Below the pieces are notes generated by a model. The model did no database searches. It saw only the letters and a program-made list of their open reading frames with translations, and was not told where the DNA came from. A stretch of DNA of 60,248 nt from Rhodospirillales bacterium (GTDB lineage: Bacteria > Pseudomonadota > Alphaproteobacteria > Dongiales > Dongiaceae), in NCBI GenBank assembly GCA_009885795.1, contig VFKA01000021.1:1-60248 (forward strand), in the 5' to 3' direction. Below are positions 37,227-45,229 of this stretch, piece after piece (position 1 is the first letter of the stretch; the number at the start of each line of letters is the position of its first letter). Both the position numbers and the translations under genes were made by a program.

Positions 37227-38482
37227 CGCTCGCGATAGGCCTGGACGGCGGATACGAAGCAGTCGAGCGAGGCGCTGACGACACCGGCGCCGATCTGGCC
37301 GCCGTCGCGCCCGGCGATGCCCGCATCCATGACCGGAACGATCCCGGTTTCCAGAACCTTGAAGATGTCGATGCCGGTGGGCGTTCCGCGATAACGCAGA
37401 AAAGGAATCTGGTAGTCCTTGTTCTCGCCGACCGTGATCTTGTAGAGGCTGAGATTGCGCTCGACCATGGCCTCCGGCGATCCCCCCTGATAGGCCTGGA
37501 GCGGGAACGCCGCGGCCTGGGCGAAACCGCCGAGCCCGATGGTCTCGGTGATCGTGCTCTCGCCGCCCATCCAGGTGATCTCGTCCTCGGTATGGCCATC
37601 GAACAGCTTGGCCTGGACGGTTGGGTGCGGCCCATTGATCCACGCATCGCCGAGCCCGCTGATGCGCATGGCGAAGGCCCGGCAGTTGATCGCGATGGCG
37701 CTGACCACGCTCGAGCCTTCGATGCCGTGCGCGGCGTCGGCGGTGGCCTTGCCGGCGGCCATCGACAGGCGCAGGAAGAAGTAGTGATCCGCGGTCATGG
37801 CGGCGACGGCTTCTTCCACGTCGGCCCGGCCGCCGCGCGCCAGCGCGAGCAAATGCGGCACCAGCTCGCGGGTGAGAAGGAGCGATGCAGCGGTGTTGCG
37901 GCTGTGCAGCTCGTCGCCCAGATGCAGCGCGCGCTTGATGATGGGCTTCAAGGGAATGCCGCCGGCCGCGCGCACGGCATCGCGCAAGACCGGAGCCACG
38001 ACATTGTTGACGTAAAGAAGGCGCTCGCGCACGCCCTCGTCATAAACACCATAGTTCAGGCGGCGCGGGTTGGTGCCCTCGTAGAAATTGCAATGGCCGA
38101 CGTTGCCGAAGGTGTCGTTGCGGACCACGAACACGGGCATCGAGGCCGTGTAGATTCCGGCCAGCGAACCGACGCAAGCATGGGCGTGGCAGCCATCGAC
38201 CTTGATCTCGCCCGCGGCAAGGCGGCGCTCGGCGCCGGCGCGGTCCGGCGCCAGGCCTTCGAAGAGGGCGCCGCCGATGATGGCGTCGCGCTGGCCGCCG
38301 ATATAGTCCTTCCAGGGCAGCGCCGGGCCCGAGGTCAGGATGGTCTCGCGCGTCATGCCGGGAAGCGCTTCGATGGCCGGGAGAATGTCCACCAGCACCG
38401 GCTCCGATTCGTTGAGGCGCCGGAACGCCTCTTGGTTCGCGCGCGCGCGCAAGGCCTCGCCACCCTTCCCCATGGCCGTCAT
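37214..38482 (-). CDS. DUF1116 domain protein (AllG/YlbE-like)
   Basis: A 422-residue protein of the DUF1116 family, whose Escherichia coli member AllG (YlbE) is a subunit of the oxamate carbamoyltransferase AllFGH in anaerobic allantoin breakdown. Recognisable stretches include GAIGGALFEG-like IIGGALFEGLAPD, DGCHAHACVGSLAGIYTAS, NEGTNPRRLNYGVYDEGVRE in part, and GHTEDEITWMGGESTITETIG. The usual partners (FdrA/AllF and AllH) are absent from the window. It is divergent from the second glutamine synthetase-like gene and next to the TetR gene. Function here is not established. Confidence 0.85.
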   Translation of the reverse strand: MTAMGKGGEALRARANQEAFRRLNESEPVLVDILPAIEALPGMTRETILTSGPALPWKDYIGGQRDAIIGGALFEGLAPDRAGAERRLAAGEIKVDGCHAHACVGSLAGIYTASMPVFVVRNDTFGNVGHCNFYEGTNPRRLNYGVYDEGVRERLLYVNNVVAPVLRDAVRAAGGIPLKPIIKRALHLGDELHSRNTAASLLLTRELVPHLLALARGGRADVEEAVAAMTADHYFFLRLSMAAGKATADAAHGIEGSSVVSAIAINCRAFAMRISGLGDAWINGPHPTVQAKLFDGHTEDEITWMGGESTITETIGLGGFAQAAAFPLQAYQGGSPEAMVERNLSLYKITVGENKDYQIPFLRYRGTPTGIDIFKVLETGIVPVMDAGIAGRDGGQIGAGVVSASLDCFVSAVQAYRERYPA

Positions 38483-38504
38483 GCTTGGCTCCTCCTCTCG
38501 ATTG

Positions 38505-38518
38505 ATTGACTAGTCAAT
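38505..38518. promoter_or_regulatory. Candidate TetR operator
   Basis: A perfect 14-bp palindrome ATTGACTAGTCAAT in the 101-bp divergent promoter region between the DUF1116 gene and the glutamine synthetase-like gene 2. Size and symmetry suit a TetR-type dimer; the tetR gene is 1.3 kb away. Repression of both genes is inferred. Confidence 0.6.
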
Positions 38519-38583
38519 AAGCATCTGACAAGGTTCCCGCCAATACAACAAGAAATGTCGTGAACGGGGCGGGCTGAAAGCGA

Positions 38584-39969
38584 ATGGCTAGGACAGTTTC
38601 GACGGCGGCGCATGGGTCCGGTGCCGGCAATTTGAAGGCCCTGCGCAAGGATCTCGAAGCCAAGGGCGTGCGCTTCCTGCTGGCGAGCTATGCCGACATC
38701 CATGGCGTGCCCAAGGCGAAGATGGTGCCGATCGACCATCTCGAACAGATGATGGCGGGATCGGAGCTCTTCACCGGCGCCGCTCTGGATGGCGTGCCCC
38801 AGGATGTGAGCGAGGAAGAAGTCTCCGCCCATCCCGACCCGGCGAGCTGCAAGATCCTGCCCTGGAAGCCGGACGTCGCCTGGTTCGCCTCCAATCTGTG
38901 GACCAGGGGCAAGCCGTTCGAGGCCTGCTCGCGCACCATCCTCGGCCGCATCATGGCGCAAGCGGCGGCGCTGGGCTTCGAGCCTAAGATGGGCATGGAG
39001 GCCGAGTTCTTCGTCCTCAAGGACAAGCCGGACGGCGGATTCGAACCGGTCTCGACCCGCACGCGCCTCGACAAATCCGCCTATGACGCGGCGCGCCTGC
39101 TCGACAACATGGATTGGATGGGCGAGCTGGTCACGATGATGAACGGCTTCGGCTGGGACGTCTATTCCTTCGACCACGAGGACGGCATCGGCCAGTTCGA
39201 GGTGGATTTCACCTACTTCAACATGACGACGATGGCCGACAATTTCGCGTTCTTTCGCATGATGGCGCATGAAGTGGCGCGCAAGCACGGGTACTTCGCG
39301 ACCTTCATGCCGAAGCCCTATCGCGACCGGGCCGGCAGCGGCGCGCATTTCAACATCTCGTTCGCCGATGCCAAGACCGGGCGCAATCTGTTCCACGACC
39401 CGGCCGACAAGCGCGGCTGCAAGCTTTCCAAGCTTGGCTATCAATTCATCGCCGGCGTGCTCCGCCATATGCCGGCGATCTGCGCCATGGTCGCCCCGAC
39501 CGTCAACAGCTACAAGCGCCTGGTCCTGCGCGGCAGCCAGTCGGGATTCACCTGGGCGCCGGTCTTCGTGTGCTATGGCGGCAACAACAGGACGAACACG
39601 CTGCGCATTCCGCTGGCGGGCGGGCGGGTCGAGCTGCGCGCCCCCGATTCGGCCTGCAATCCCTATCTGGGCGCGGCGCTGGTCCTGGCGGCGGGTCTCG
39701 AAGGCATCCGGAAGGATCTGGACCCGGGCGAGCCGCACACCGAGAATATGTACGTGAAAACCGAGGCGGAACTGAAGAAGATGGGGGTGGGCTACCTGCC
39801 CCAGAGCCTGGGCGAGGCGATCGAAGCGTTCGAGGCCGACCCCTTCACCAGGCAAGTCTTCGGGCCGGGCATGCACAAGGCGTGGCTCGACTATAAGAAG
39901 GCCGAGTGGGAGAGTTACTGCTATCATGTCTCGGACTGGGAATTGGCGCGCTACCTGAAACAGTATTGA
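38584..39969 (+). CDS. Glutamine synthetase family protein (type III/GmaS-like) 2
   Basis: A 461-residue paralogue of the gene at 35051. Key segments are KMGMEAEFFVL (about 137), GQFEVDFTYFNMTTMADN (about 203), GAHFNISFADAKTGRN (about 257), NSYKRLVLRGSQ (about 306) and RIPLAGGRVELRAPDSACNP (about 340). It is the first gene of a rightward set followed after 45 bp by a metallophosphoesterase and then an APC permease. Its promoter holds the palindromic operator. It probably makes a gamma-glutamyl amide from an imported amine; the amine is unknown. Confidence 0.9.
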   Translation: MARTVSTAAHGSGAGNLKALRKDLEAKGVRFLLASYADIHGVPKAKMVPIDHLEQMMAGSELFTGAALDGVPQDVSEEEVSAHPDPASCKILPWKPDVAWFASNLWTRGKPFEACSRTILGRIMAQAAALGFEPKMGMEAEFFVLKDKPDGGFEPVSTRTRLDKSAYDAARLLDNMDWMGELVTMMNGFGWDVYSFDHEDGIGQFEVDFTYFNMTTMADNFAFFRMMAHEVARKHGYFATFMPKPYRDRAGSGAHFNISFADAKTGRNLFHDPADKRGCKLSKLGYQFIAGVLRHMPAICAMVAPTVNSYKRLVLRGSQSGFTWAPVFVCYGGNNRTNTLRIPLAGGRVELRAPDSACNPYLGAALVLAAGLEGIRKDLDPGEPHTENMYVKTEAELKKMGVGYLPQSLGEAIEAFEADPFTRQVFGPGMHKAWLDYKKAEWESYCYHVSDWELARYLKQY

Positions 39970-40014
39970 GCGCCGGCCGAAACCGCGGGGTTCGAGGCAG
40001 GGGAGACCTAAGGC

Positions 40015-40989
40015 ATGTTCTGGAAGAAGAAGGACGGCGGGGAGAAGATGGTGATCTTCTTCGCGAGCGATCTGCATGGCTCCAATGTCTGCTTCAAGAA
40101 GCTTCTCAACGCGGTCGAATTCTACGGCGCCAATGTCCTGGTCATGGGCGGCGACATGACCGGCAAGGCGGTCATGCCGATCGCCGAACAGGCGGACAGT
40201 ACGTGGCTCGCCTTTTCCGCCGGCGAGACCATCAAGCTCAAGTCCAAGACCGAGGTGGACGAGTTCATCAAGCGCACCGGCAATCAAGGCTTCTACCCGA
40301 CCGTGCTGACGGAAGCCGCGTATCGCGAGCTTTCCGAGAACGAGGAGCACCGGCACGAGCTGTTCAAGAAACTGGTGGTCGAGCGCGTGCGCGAATGGTG
40401 CACGCTCGCCGAACAGAAATTGCACGGCAAGAACGTGCCGCTGATCACCGCGCCCGGCAACGACGACTTCTTCGAGATCGACCCGATCCTGAATGCTTCG
40501 CCGGCGATCGATTATCACGAGATGGAAGTGACGAGCTTACGCGGTTACGAGATGTTGCACTGCGGCGGCTCGACCAAGACGCCATGGGACACCGAACGGG
40601 AATACACCGAGGACCAGTACCGCGAGCGGCTCGGCCATCTCTGCGCCCAAGTCAAGGACATGTCGCGCTGCATCTTCAACGTGCACGTGCCGCCGCATGG
40701 CACCATCCTCGACCAATGCCCGAAGCTCGACGACGATTTGCGGATCGTCTTCGAGATGGGCCAGCCGGTGCAGATGCACGCGGGCTCCAGCGAACTCTAC
40801 AAGACCATCGAGAAGCACCAGCCGCTGCTTGGCATACACGGACACATTCACGAGGGGCGCGGCCAGATCAAGATCGGCCGCACGGTGTGCGTCAATCCGG
40901 GCAGCACCTATCCCGAAGGGCTGCTGCAGGGCGTTCTCGTCACCTTGCAGGACGGCGCGATCAAGAACGTCAGTTTGACTCAAGGGTGA
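40015..40989 (+). CDS. Metallophosphoesterase (calcineurin-like)
   Basis: A 324-residue cytoplasmic protein with the calcineurin-like fingerprint: FFASDLHGSNVCFKKLL (D-x-H, about 18-20), VMGGDMTGKA (GGD, about 43), APGNDDFF (GND, about 147), NVHVPPHGT (H, about 223), and GIHGHIHEGRG (GHxH, about 277-279). All metal ligands are present. A long helical insertion separates GGD from GND. It sits 45 bp after a glutamine synthetase-like gene and 48 bp before an APC permease, an unusual company. Substrate unknown. Confidence 0.9.
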   Translation: MFWKKKDGGEKMVIFFASDLHGSNVCFKKLLNAVEFYGANVLVMGGDMTGKAVMPIAEQADSTWLAFSAGETIKLKSKTEVDEFIKRTGNQGFYPTVLTEAAYRELSENEEHRHELFKKLVVERVREWCTLAEQKLHGKNVPLITAPGNDDFFEIDPILNASPAIDYHEMEVTSLRGYEMLHCGGSTKTPWDTEREYTEDQYRERLGHLCAQVKDMSRCIFNVHVPPHGTILDQCPKLDDDLRIVFEMGQPVQMHAGSSELYKTIEKHQPLLGIHGHIHEGRGQIKIGRTVCVNPGSTYPEGLLQGVLVTLQDGAIKNVSLTQG

Positions 40990-41037
40990 ACGGCATCGCC
41001 GCCGTCTCGGCGGCCGAACAAAGGGGGGGCGTAAGTC

Positions 41038-42675
41038 ATGTCCAACATCAGTGGTACCGGGGGCGAGCAGCGCATCTTCCTGCGCAAGGCGTCGGGTCTC
41101 ATCAAGACCGCGAGCCTGACCGACACGCTCATCTACGACATCGGCGTCGTCAGCGTCGGACTGGGCGTCGGCACGATGATGTATTACGGGCCGGCCTTCT
41201 ATCCCGGCGGCGATTTGCTCTGGGGCTGCGTCATCGCCGGCTTCATGATGGCGCTCATCTGCCTCGGCATGATCACCTGGTCGGTGACGCTGCCGCGCTC
41301 GGGCGGTATCTATGTCTTCGGTTCGCGCTCTCTGCCGCCCTTCCTTGCCCATGCGATCAGCTTTGTCGAGATCTTCGCCTGGCTGTTCTATTGCGCGATC
41401 GCCGCCTTCTGGATCGTCCGGCTCGGGATCGCCCCGGCCTTCGCCATGATCGGCTACATGACCGGCAGCGTGACCTTCCAGGAATGGTCGGCCGCCCTTT
41501 ACGAGCCCCTCCCGACTTTCATCGTGGGTTCGATCATCCTCATCCTCTCCTCCATTGTCCTCACCATGGGGATGAAGGTCTTCCTGCTGACGCAGAAGAT
41601 CGTGTTCGTAGCGGCGATGCTGGGCTCGGCGCTTCTCATCATCGTCCTGCTGATGTACTCGAACGCGGATTTCATCGCGTCATTCAATGCGATGATGGGA
41701 CCGATCATGGGCGTCGACCAGCCCTACCAAGCCATCATCGCCTCGGCGGCGGCCAATCCCGGCGGCGCCTGGACGACCGAAGGCGCCGATATCTGGACCA
41801 CGATCAAGGTCTCCAACTGGGCGTTCCTGCCGCTGCTGGGCGCCGCCTTTTCGATTTCCATCGCCGGCGAGATCAAGTCGGTGGAGATGTCGCAGACCAT
41901 CGGCATGCTGGGCGCCATCGCCATCAACGTCGTCATCTGGCTTATCACGATCGCGCTGGCTAATTCGGTGTTCGGTTACGATTTCATCGGTTCGGCCGTC
42001 TATAATTACTGGGTGCCGGGCGAGGGCGTCATCACCACGCCGACCGATGCCTCGATCACCTTGCTGGCCGGCATCCTGACCCAGTCCTGGGTGATCGCCG
42101 TCCTGGTATCGATCGGGTTCATCACCTGGATATGGATGTGGATTCCGGCCATGCACACCTATGGCGTGCGTGCCGTCGTCGCCTGGTCCTTCGACCGCAT
42201 CGCCCCGGCGAAATTCGGGGAGATCTCGCAACAGACCCACACGCCGCAATTCTCGATCTGGGCGACGACGGCCTTGAACATCGTCTTCATGGCGCTGTTC
42301 TGCTTCACGGCGTTTTTCTCCACCGTGATCATCCTGATCGAAGCGGCGCTGCTGGCGTGGAGCATCGTGTTGCTCGCGGGAATCTTCTTCCCCTACACGC
42401 GGCCGCACATCTATGAGAAGTCGCCGATCGCCGGCAGAAAAGTCCTGGGGCTGCCGATCATGTCGGTCGCTTGCGCGCTGGGCTTCCTCGGCTCCCAATT
42501 CTATTTCTGGGTGCTGTTCTTCGATCCGACGGCGGCCGGACACGCGCCGGAGCAGTTGCAGCTCGTCGGCGGCGTCTTCGTCATCGCCATCGTCTGGTAT
42601 GCGGTCATGAAGGCCTACCAGCGCTCCAAGGGCATCGATGTGACGCTGGCCTTTAAGGAGATTCCGATCGAGTAA
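41038..42675 (+). CDS. APC family amino acid/amine permease
   Basis: A 545-residue transporter of the amino acid-polyamine-organocation superfamily with about 12-14 helices. The N-terminal FLRKASGLIKTASLTDTLIYD and TWSVTLPRSGGIYVFGSRSL segments are typical of the first helices, and GEIKSVEMSQTIG around helix 6-8. It has a strong GGGGGGCG purine-rich Shine-Dalgarno and is followed by a clear terminator at 42701. Proton- or sodium-coupled uptake of an amine or amino acid for the glutamine synthetase-like enzymes is inferred from the neighbours. Confidence 0.92.
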   Translation: MSNISGTGGEQRIFLRKASGLIKTASLTDTLIYDIGVVSVGLGVGTMMYYGPAFYPGGDLLWGCVIAGFMMALICLGMITWSVTLPRSGGIYVFGSRSLPPFLAHAISFVEIFAWLFYCAIAAFWIVRLGIAPAFAMIGYMTGSVTFQEWSAALYEPLPTFIVGSIILILSSIVLTMGMKVFLLTQKIVFVAAMLGSALLIIVLLMYSNADFIASFNAMMGPIMGVDQPYQAIIASAAANPGGAWTTEGADIWTTIKVSNWAFLPLLGAAFSISIAGEIKSVEMSQTIGMLGAIAINVVIWLITIALANSVFGYDFIGSAVYNYWVPGEGVITTPTDASITLLAGILTQSWVIAVLVSIGFITWIWMWIPAMHTYGVRAVVAWSFDRIAPAKFGEISQQTHTPQFSIWATTALNIVFMALFCFTAFFSTVIILIEAALLAWSIVLLAGIFFPYTRPHIYEKSPIAGRKVLGLPIMSVACALGFLGSQFYFWVLFFDPTAAGHAPEQLQLVGGVFVIAIVWYAVMKAYQRSKGIDVTLAFKEIPIE

Positions 42676-42700
42676 TGGGAAGCTTTTTCCCCCTCGCGGT

Positions 42701-42738
42701 TCCGGCGCGCTCGGTAAAGCGGGCGCGCCGGATTTTCT
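42701..42738 (+). terminator. Intrinsic terminator after the APC permease
   Basis: Perfect 10-bp stem TCCGGCGCGC (42701-42710) and GCGCGCCGGA (42723-42732), loop of 12 nt, followed by TTTTCT. It lies 25 bp past the permease stop and ends the 38584-42675 transcription unit. Confidence 0.85.
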
Positions 42739-42774
42739 GTGTATGGACGGAAAGAACAGGGTAGATAGACGACC

Positions 42775-43560
42775 GTGACCGGCACCGCCCCCGATCTGCA
42801 TCTCGAATTCGTCGATGAAGCCCTGCGCCTCGTGCGCGAGGCCGAGGCCAAGGGCATTCGCCTGCGCATCCTGGGCTCGGTCGCCTACCGCCTGCAATGC
42901 CCGCGCAACGTGCATCTCTTCGAGGACATGGCCCGGGCTCTGACCGATGTCGATTTCGCCGCCGAGAAGAGCCAGAACCGCCAGATCAAGGACTTCATGG
43001 TGGCACAAGGTTACGTGCCGGAGGAGGGCGTCTTCGTCATTTCCGAAGGCAGCCGGCACGTATACTTGCACCCGAAAACGAATCTCAACGTCGACGTGTT
43101 CGCCGACGAACTCTATTTCTGCCACAAGGTGCCGTTCAAGGGCCGTCTCGCCATCGATTCGCCGACCATCTGCACCACCGATTTGTTGCTCGAAAAGATG
43201 CAGATCGTCGAGATCAATTTGAAGGATTTCAAGGACACGCTCGTCCTCATGCTCGAACATCCCCTGGGGTCGGCCCGCGACGGCAACAAACATATCGACG
43301 CCGATTACATCGTCGCCATGATGTCGAAAGATTGGGGCTTTTATTACACCTTCACCACCAATCTGCGCCGCGTGCCGGATTACATCAAGGAATTCCCGGC
43401 CATTACCGGTGCCGATGCCGACACCATCCGCGGCCGTATCGACGATCTGCTCCAGCGCATCGACCAAGCGCCGAAATCGTTGGGTTGGAAGTTGCGCTCG
43501 AAGATCGGCACGCGGGCGCTGTGGTACCAGGAAGTCTCGGAAAAAACCAAGCAGATGTGA
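42775..43560 (+). CDS. Nucleotidyltransferase-like protein
   Basis: A 261-residue protein from GTG 42775. The segment RLRILGSVAYRL followed later by LTDVDFAAEK fits the GS and DxD elements of the nucleotidyltransferase (MNT/aminoglycoside adenylyltransferase-like) fold, and NLNVDVFADELYF could give the third acidic residue. The remainder (LLEKMQIVEIN, KDFKDTLVLML) resembles uncharacterised nucleotidyltransferase domains. It follows the terminator, so it has its own promoter, and precedes a dispersed repeat. Role unknown. Confidence 0.75.
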   Translation: MTGTAPDLHLEFVDEALRLVREAEAKGIRLRILGSVAYRLQCPRNVHLFEDMARALTDVDFAAEKSQNRQIKDFMVAQGYVPEEGVFVISEGSRHVYLHPKTNLNVDVFADELYFCHKVPFKGRLAIDSPTICTTDLLLEKMQIVEINLKDFKDTLVLMLEHPLGSARDGNKHIDADYIVAMMSKDWGFYYTFTTNLRRVPDYIKEFPAITGADADTIRGRIDDLLQRIDQAPKSLGWKLRSKIGTRALWYQEVSEKTKQM

Positions 43561-43570
43561 CGGCGCTAGC

Positions 43571-43673
43571 ATCCTTCGAGACGGCCCTAAAGGGCCTCCT
43601 CAGGATGAGGTCGTTTATTCGAGAAAAAAATCCTCGCCCTGAGGAGCCACCCGAAGGGTGGCGTCTCGAAGGG
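43571..43673. repeat. Dispersed palindromic repeat, inverted pair (copy 3)
   Basis: A forward unit (43571-43610, ATCCTTCGAGACGG through CTCCTCAGGATGAGG) and a reverse unit (43632-43673, CCTCGCCCTGAGGAG through GGCGTCTCGAAGGG). Same family as the units at 18051, 30879 and 58206. Confidence 0.8.
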
Positions 43674-43695
43674 CGGTTTCCCGGAGGCGCCTGCC

Positions 43696-44544
43696 ATGAA
43701 CCATCGCGATTTCCGCGCCCGCCAGCGTAGCCTCACCCTCGACGGTCTGGGTCCGCTCGACCTCAAGATCGCTTACACGGACGAGGGCGCCGGCGAACCG
43801 GTGCTGCTTCTTCACGGCATTCCGACCTGGTCCTATCTCTATCACGACGTGATCCCGCTGCTCGCGCCCGAGACCCGCGCCATCGCCCCGGATTTCCTGG
43901 GCCACGGATACTCGGACCGCCGCGACCGGTTCGACCGCTCGCTGGTGGCGCAGACGGCGATGATCCTGCGCTTCATGGATGCGCTCGGCCTCGACAAGGT
44001 GACGATCGTCGGCCACGACACCGGCGGCGGTGTCGCCCTCATCATGGGAATCCTGCACGGCGACCGGGTGAAGCGCCTGGTGCTCGCCAATGTCGTTGCC
44101 TACGATTCGTGGCCGATCGACGACATGATCGCGCTCGGCAACCCGCAATGGCGGGAGAAGACGCCCAAGGAGATCGCCGAATTCGTCGCCTCGGGCCTTC
44201 CCGACGGGCTCAGGAACCAAGACCGCCTCACGTCCGAGTTCCGCGAGGGCATCGTCGCCCCCTACAGCGATGAAGAGGGCAAGATCAGCCTCATCCGCAA
44301 CGCCAGCGCGCTCAACACCAATCACACCATGATGCTGGTGGACCGGCACAAGGAGATCGCGGCGCCGACGCTGGTGCTGTGGGGCGTTCACGATCCGTGG
44401 CAGAAGATCGCCGACGGCGAGCGCCTGGCGCGGGAGATTCCGGGCGCCCGGCTGGTGCGCCTCGAACACGCCTCGCATTGGCTCCAGCAGGATGCGCCCC
44501 AGGACTTCGCGGCCGAAATCCTGGCTTTCATCCGCGCGACCTGA
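43696..44544 (+). CDS. Alpha/beta hydrolase (haloalkane dehalogenase-like)
   Basis: A 282-residue alpha/beta hydrolase. VLLLHGIPTWSYLYHDVIP carries the oxyanion region, and VGHDTGGGVAL (about residue 100) has Asp as nucleophile, as in haloalkane dehalogenases and epoxide hydrolases rather than Ser. ASHWLQQDAP (about 257) gives the catalytic His. The acid may be in LVLWGVHDPW. Substrate is not known. It is convergent with the FMN reductase at the end of the leftward run. Confidence 0.88.
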   Translation: MNHRDFRARQRSLTLDGLGPLDLKIAYTDEGAGEPVLLLHGIPTWSYLYHDVIPLLAPETRAIAPDFLGHGYSDRRDRFDRSLVAQTAMILRFMDALGLDKVTIVGHDTGGGVALIMGILHGDRVKRLVLANVVAYDSWPIDDMIALGNPQWREKTPKEIAEFVASGLPDGLRNQDRLTSEFREGIVAPYSDEEGKISLIRNASALNTNHTMMLVDRHKEIAAPTLVLWGVHDPWQKIADGERLAREIPGARLVRLEHASHWLQQDAPQDFAAEILAFIRAT

Positions 44545-44554
44545 CGGAAGTTCG

Positions 44555-45229
44555 TCAGCGCCAGGTCGTCGGGAAGGATCGCTCGTCCTCGCCCCAGACG
44601 CGGCCGGCGCGCACCGAGTCCAGCTTGTAGTCGGTCTCCTTCACCAGGAAGAGGCGCCGGCCAAGCTCGCGGGCGTCTTCCAAGGGATTGGTCGGGTCGT
44701 CCTTGATCTCGCCGGTCTTGTTGCCGATGCCGGTGACGATTCCGGCCATGGTGTAATGAAGGTAACGGCTGAGTTCCTGGACCGACTGCACGATGCCGAG
44801 GCGCGCGGAGATGTTGTTTTCCTCGGCGCTCAGGGCCAGCGCCACGCGCTTATGCATCAGCCGGCGATGGACGTTCTCGCAATCGGGATAGGAGAGCGCG
44901 ATGTAGCAGAACATCCGGTCGAGGAAGTTCTTGAGGCCGGCCGACATGCCGTACCACCAGATCGGCGTCGCCAACACCAGCGCGTCCGCCGCCAGCACCT
45001 TGTCGAGGAATAGCGCGCGGTAGCCGTCCTCGATCGAGCACGAACCATCGGGGCGGCGGCATTCCCTGCAGTTGCGCAGCAAGCCCGAAACGTGATCGGG
45101 CAGATGAATGAGCTCCACCTTGTGCCCGGCTTGCGCCGCGCCTTCGAGTATGGCTTCGGCCAAGAGCGCCGAGTTGCCCCGCCGCCGCGGGCTCGAGCTC
45201 AGGCCGATGACGCGTTTACCTTCGCTCAA
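44555..45229 (-). CDS. NADPH-dependent FMN reductase-like flavodoxin-fold protein
   Basis: A 224-residue flavodoxin-fold protein with the FMN phosphate loop SSSPRRRGNSALLAE (about residues 11-25), a Cys-rich insert NCRECRRPDGSCSIED (about 53-68) and the flavin-binding TPIWWYGMSAGLKNFLDR (about 88-105). The start is TTG at 45229, overlapping the MetX-like stop as TTGA. It is the last gene of the leftward run that begins with hypB. Related proteins reduce quinones, azo dyes or iron; the role here is unknown. Confidence 0.87.
   Translation of the reverse strand: MSEGKRVIGLSSSPRRRGNSALLAEAILEGAAQAGHKVELIHLPDHVSGLLRNCRECRRPDGSCSIEDGYRALFLDKVLAADALVLATPIWWYGMSAGLKNFLDRMFCYIALSYPDCENVHRRLMHKRVALALSAEENNISARLGIVQSVQELSRYLHYTMAGIVTGIGNKTGEIKDDPTNPLEDARELGRRLFLVKETDYKLDSVRAGRVWGEDERSFPTTWR

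Noticed and set aside
37301-38482. Plus-strand long frame (36854-38509) over the TetR and DUF1116 genes
   Set aside because: Shadow of the DUF1116 gene on the other strand, with Arg/Gly/Asp-rich composition.
38479-40518. 679-codon minus-strand frame over the second glutamine synthetase-like gene
   Set aside because: Shadow frame: Arg/His/Glu-rich and no motif; the plus-strand gene is certain.
41680-43572. 630-codon minus-strand frame over the APC permease
   Set aside because: Shadow of a strongly biased GC-rich gene.
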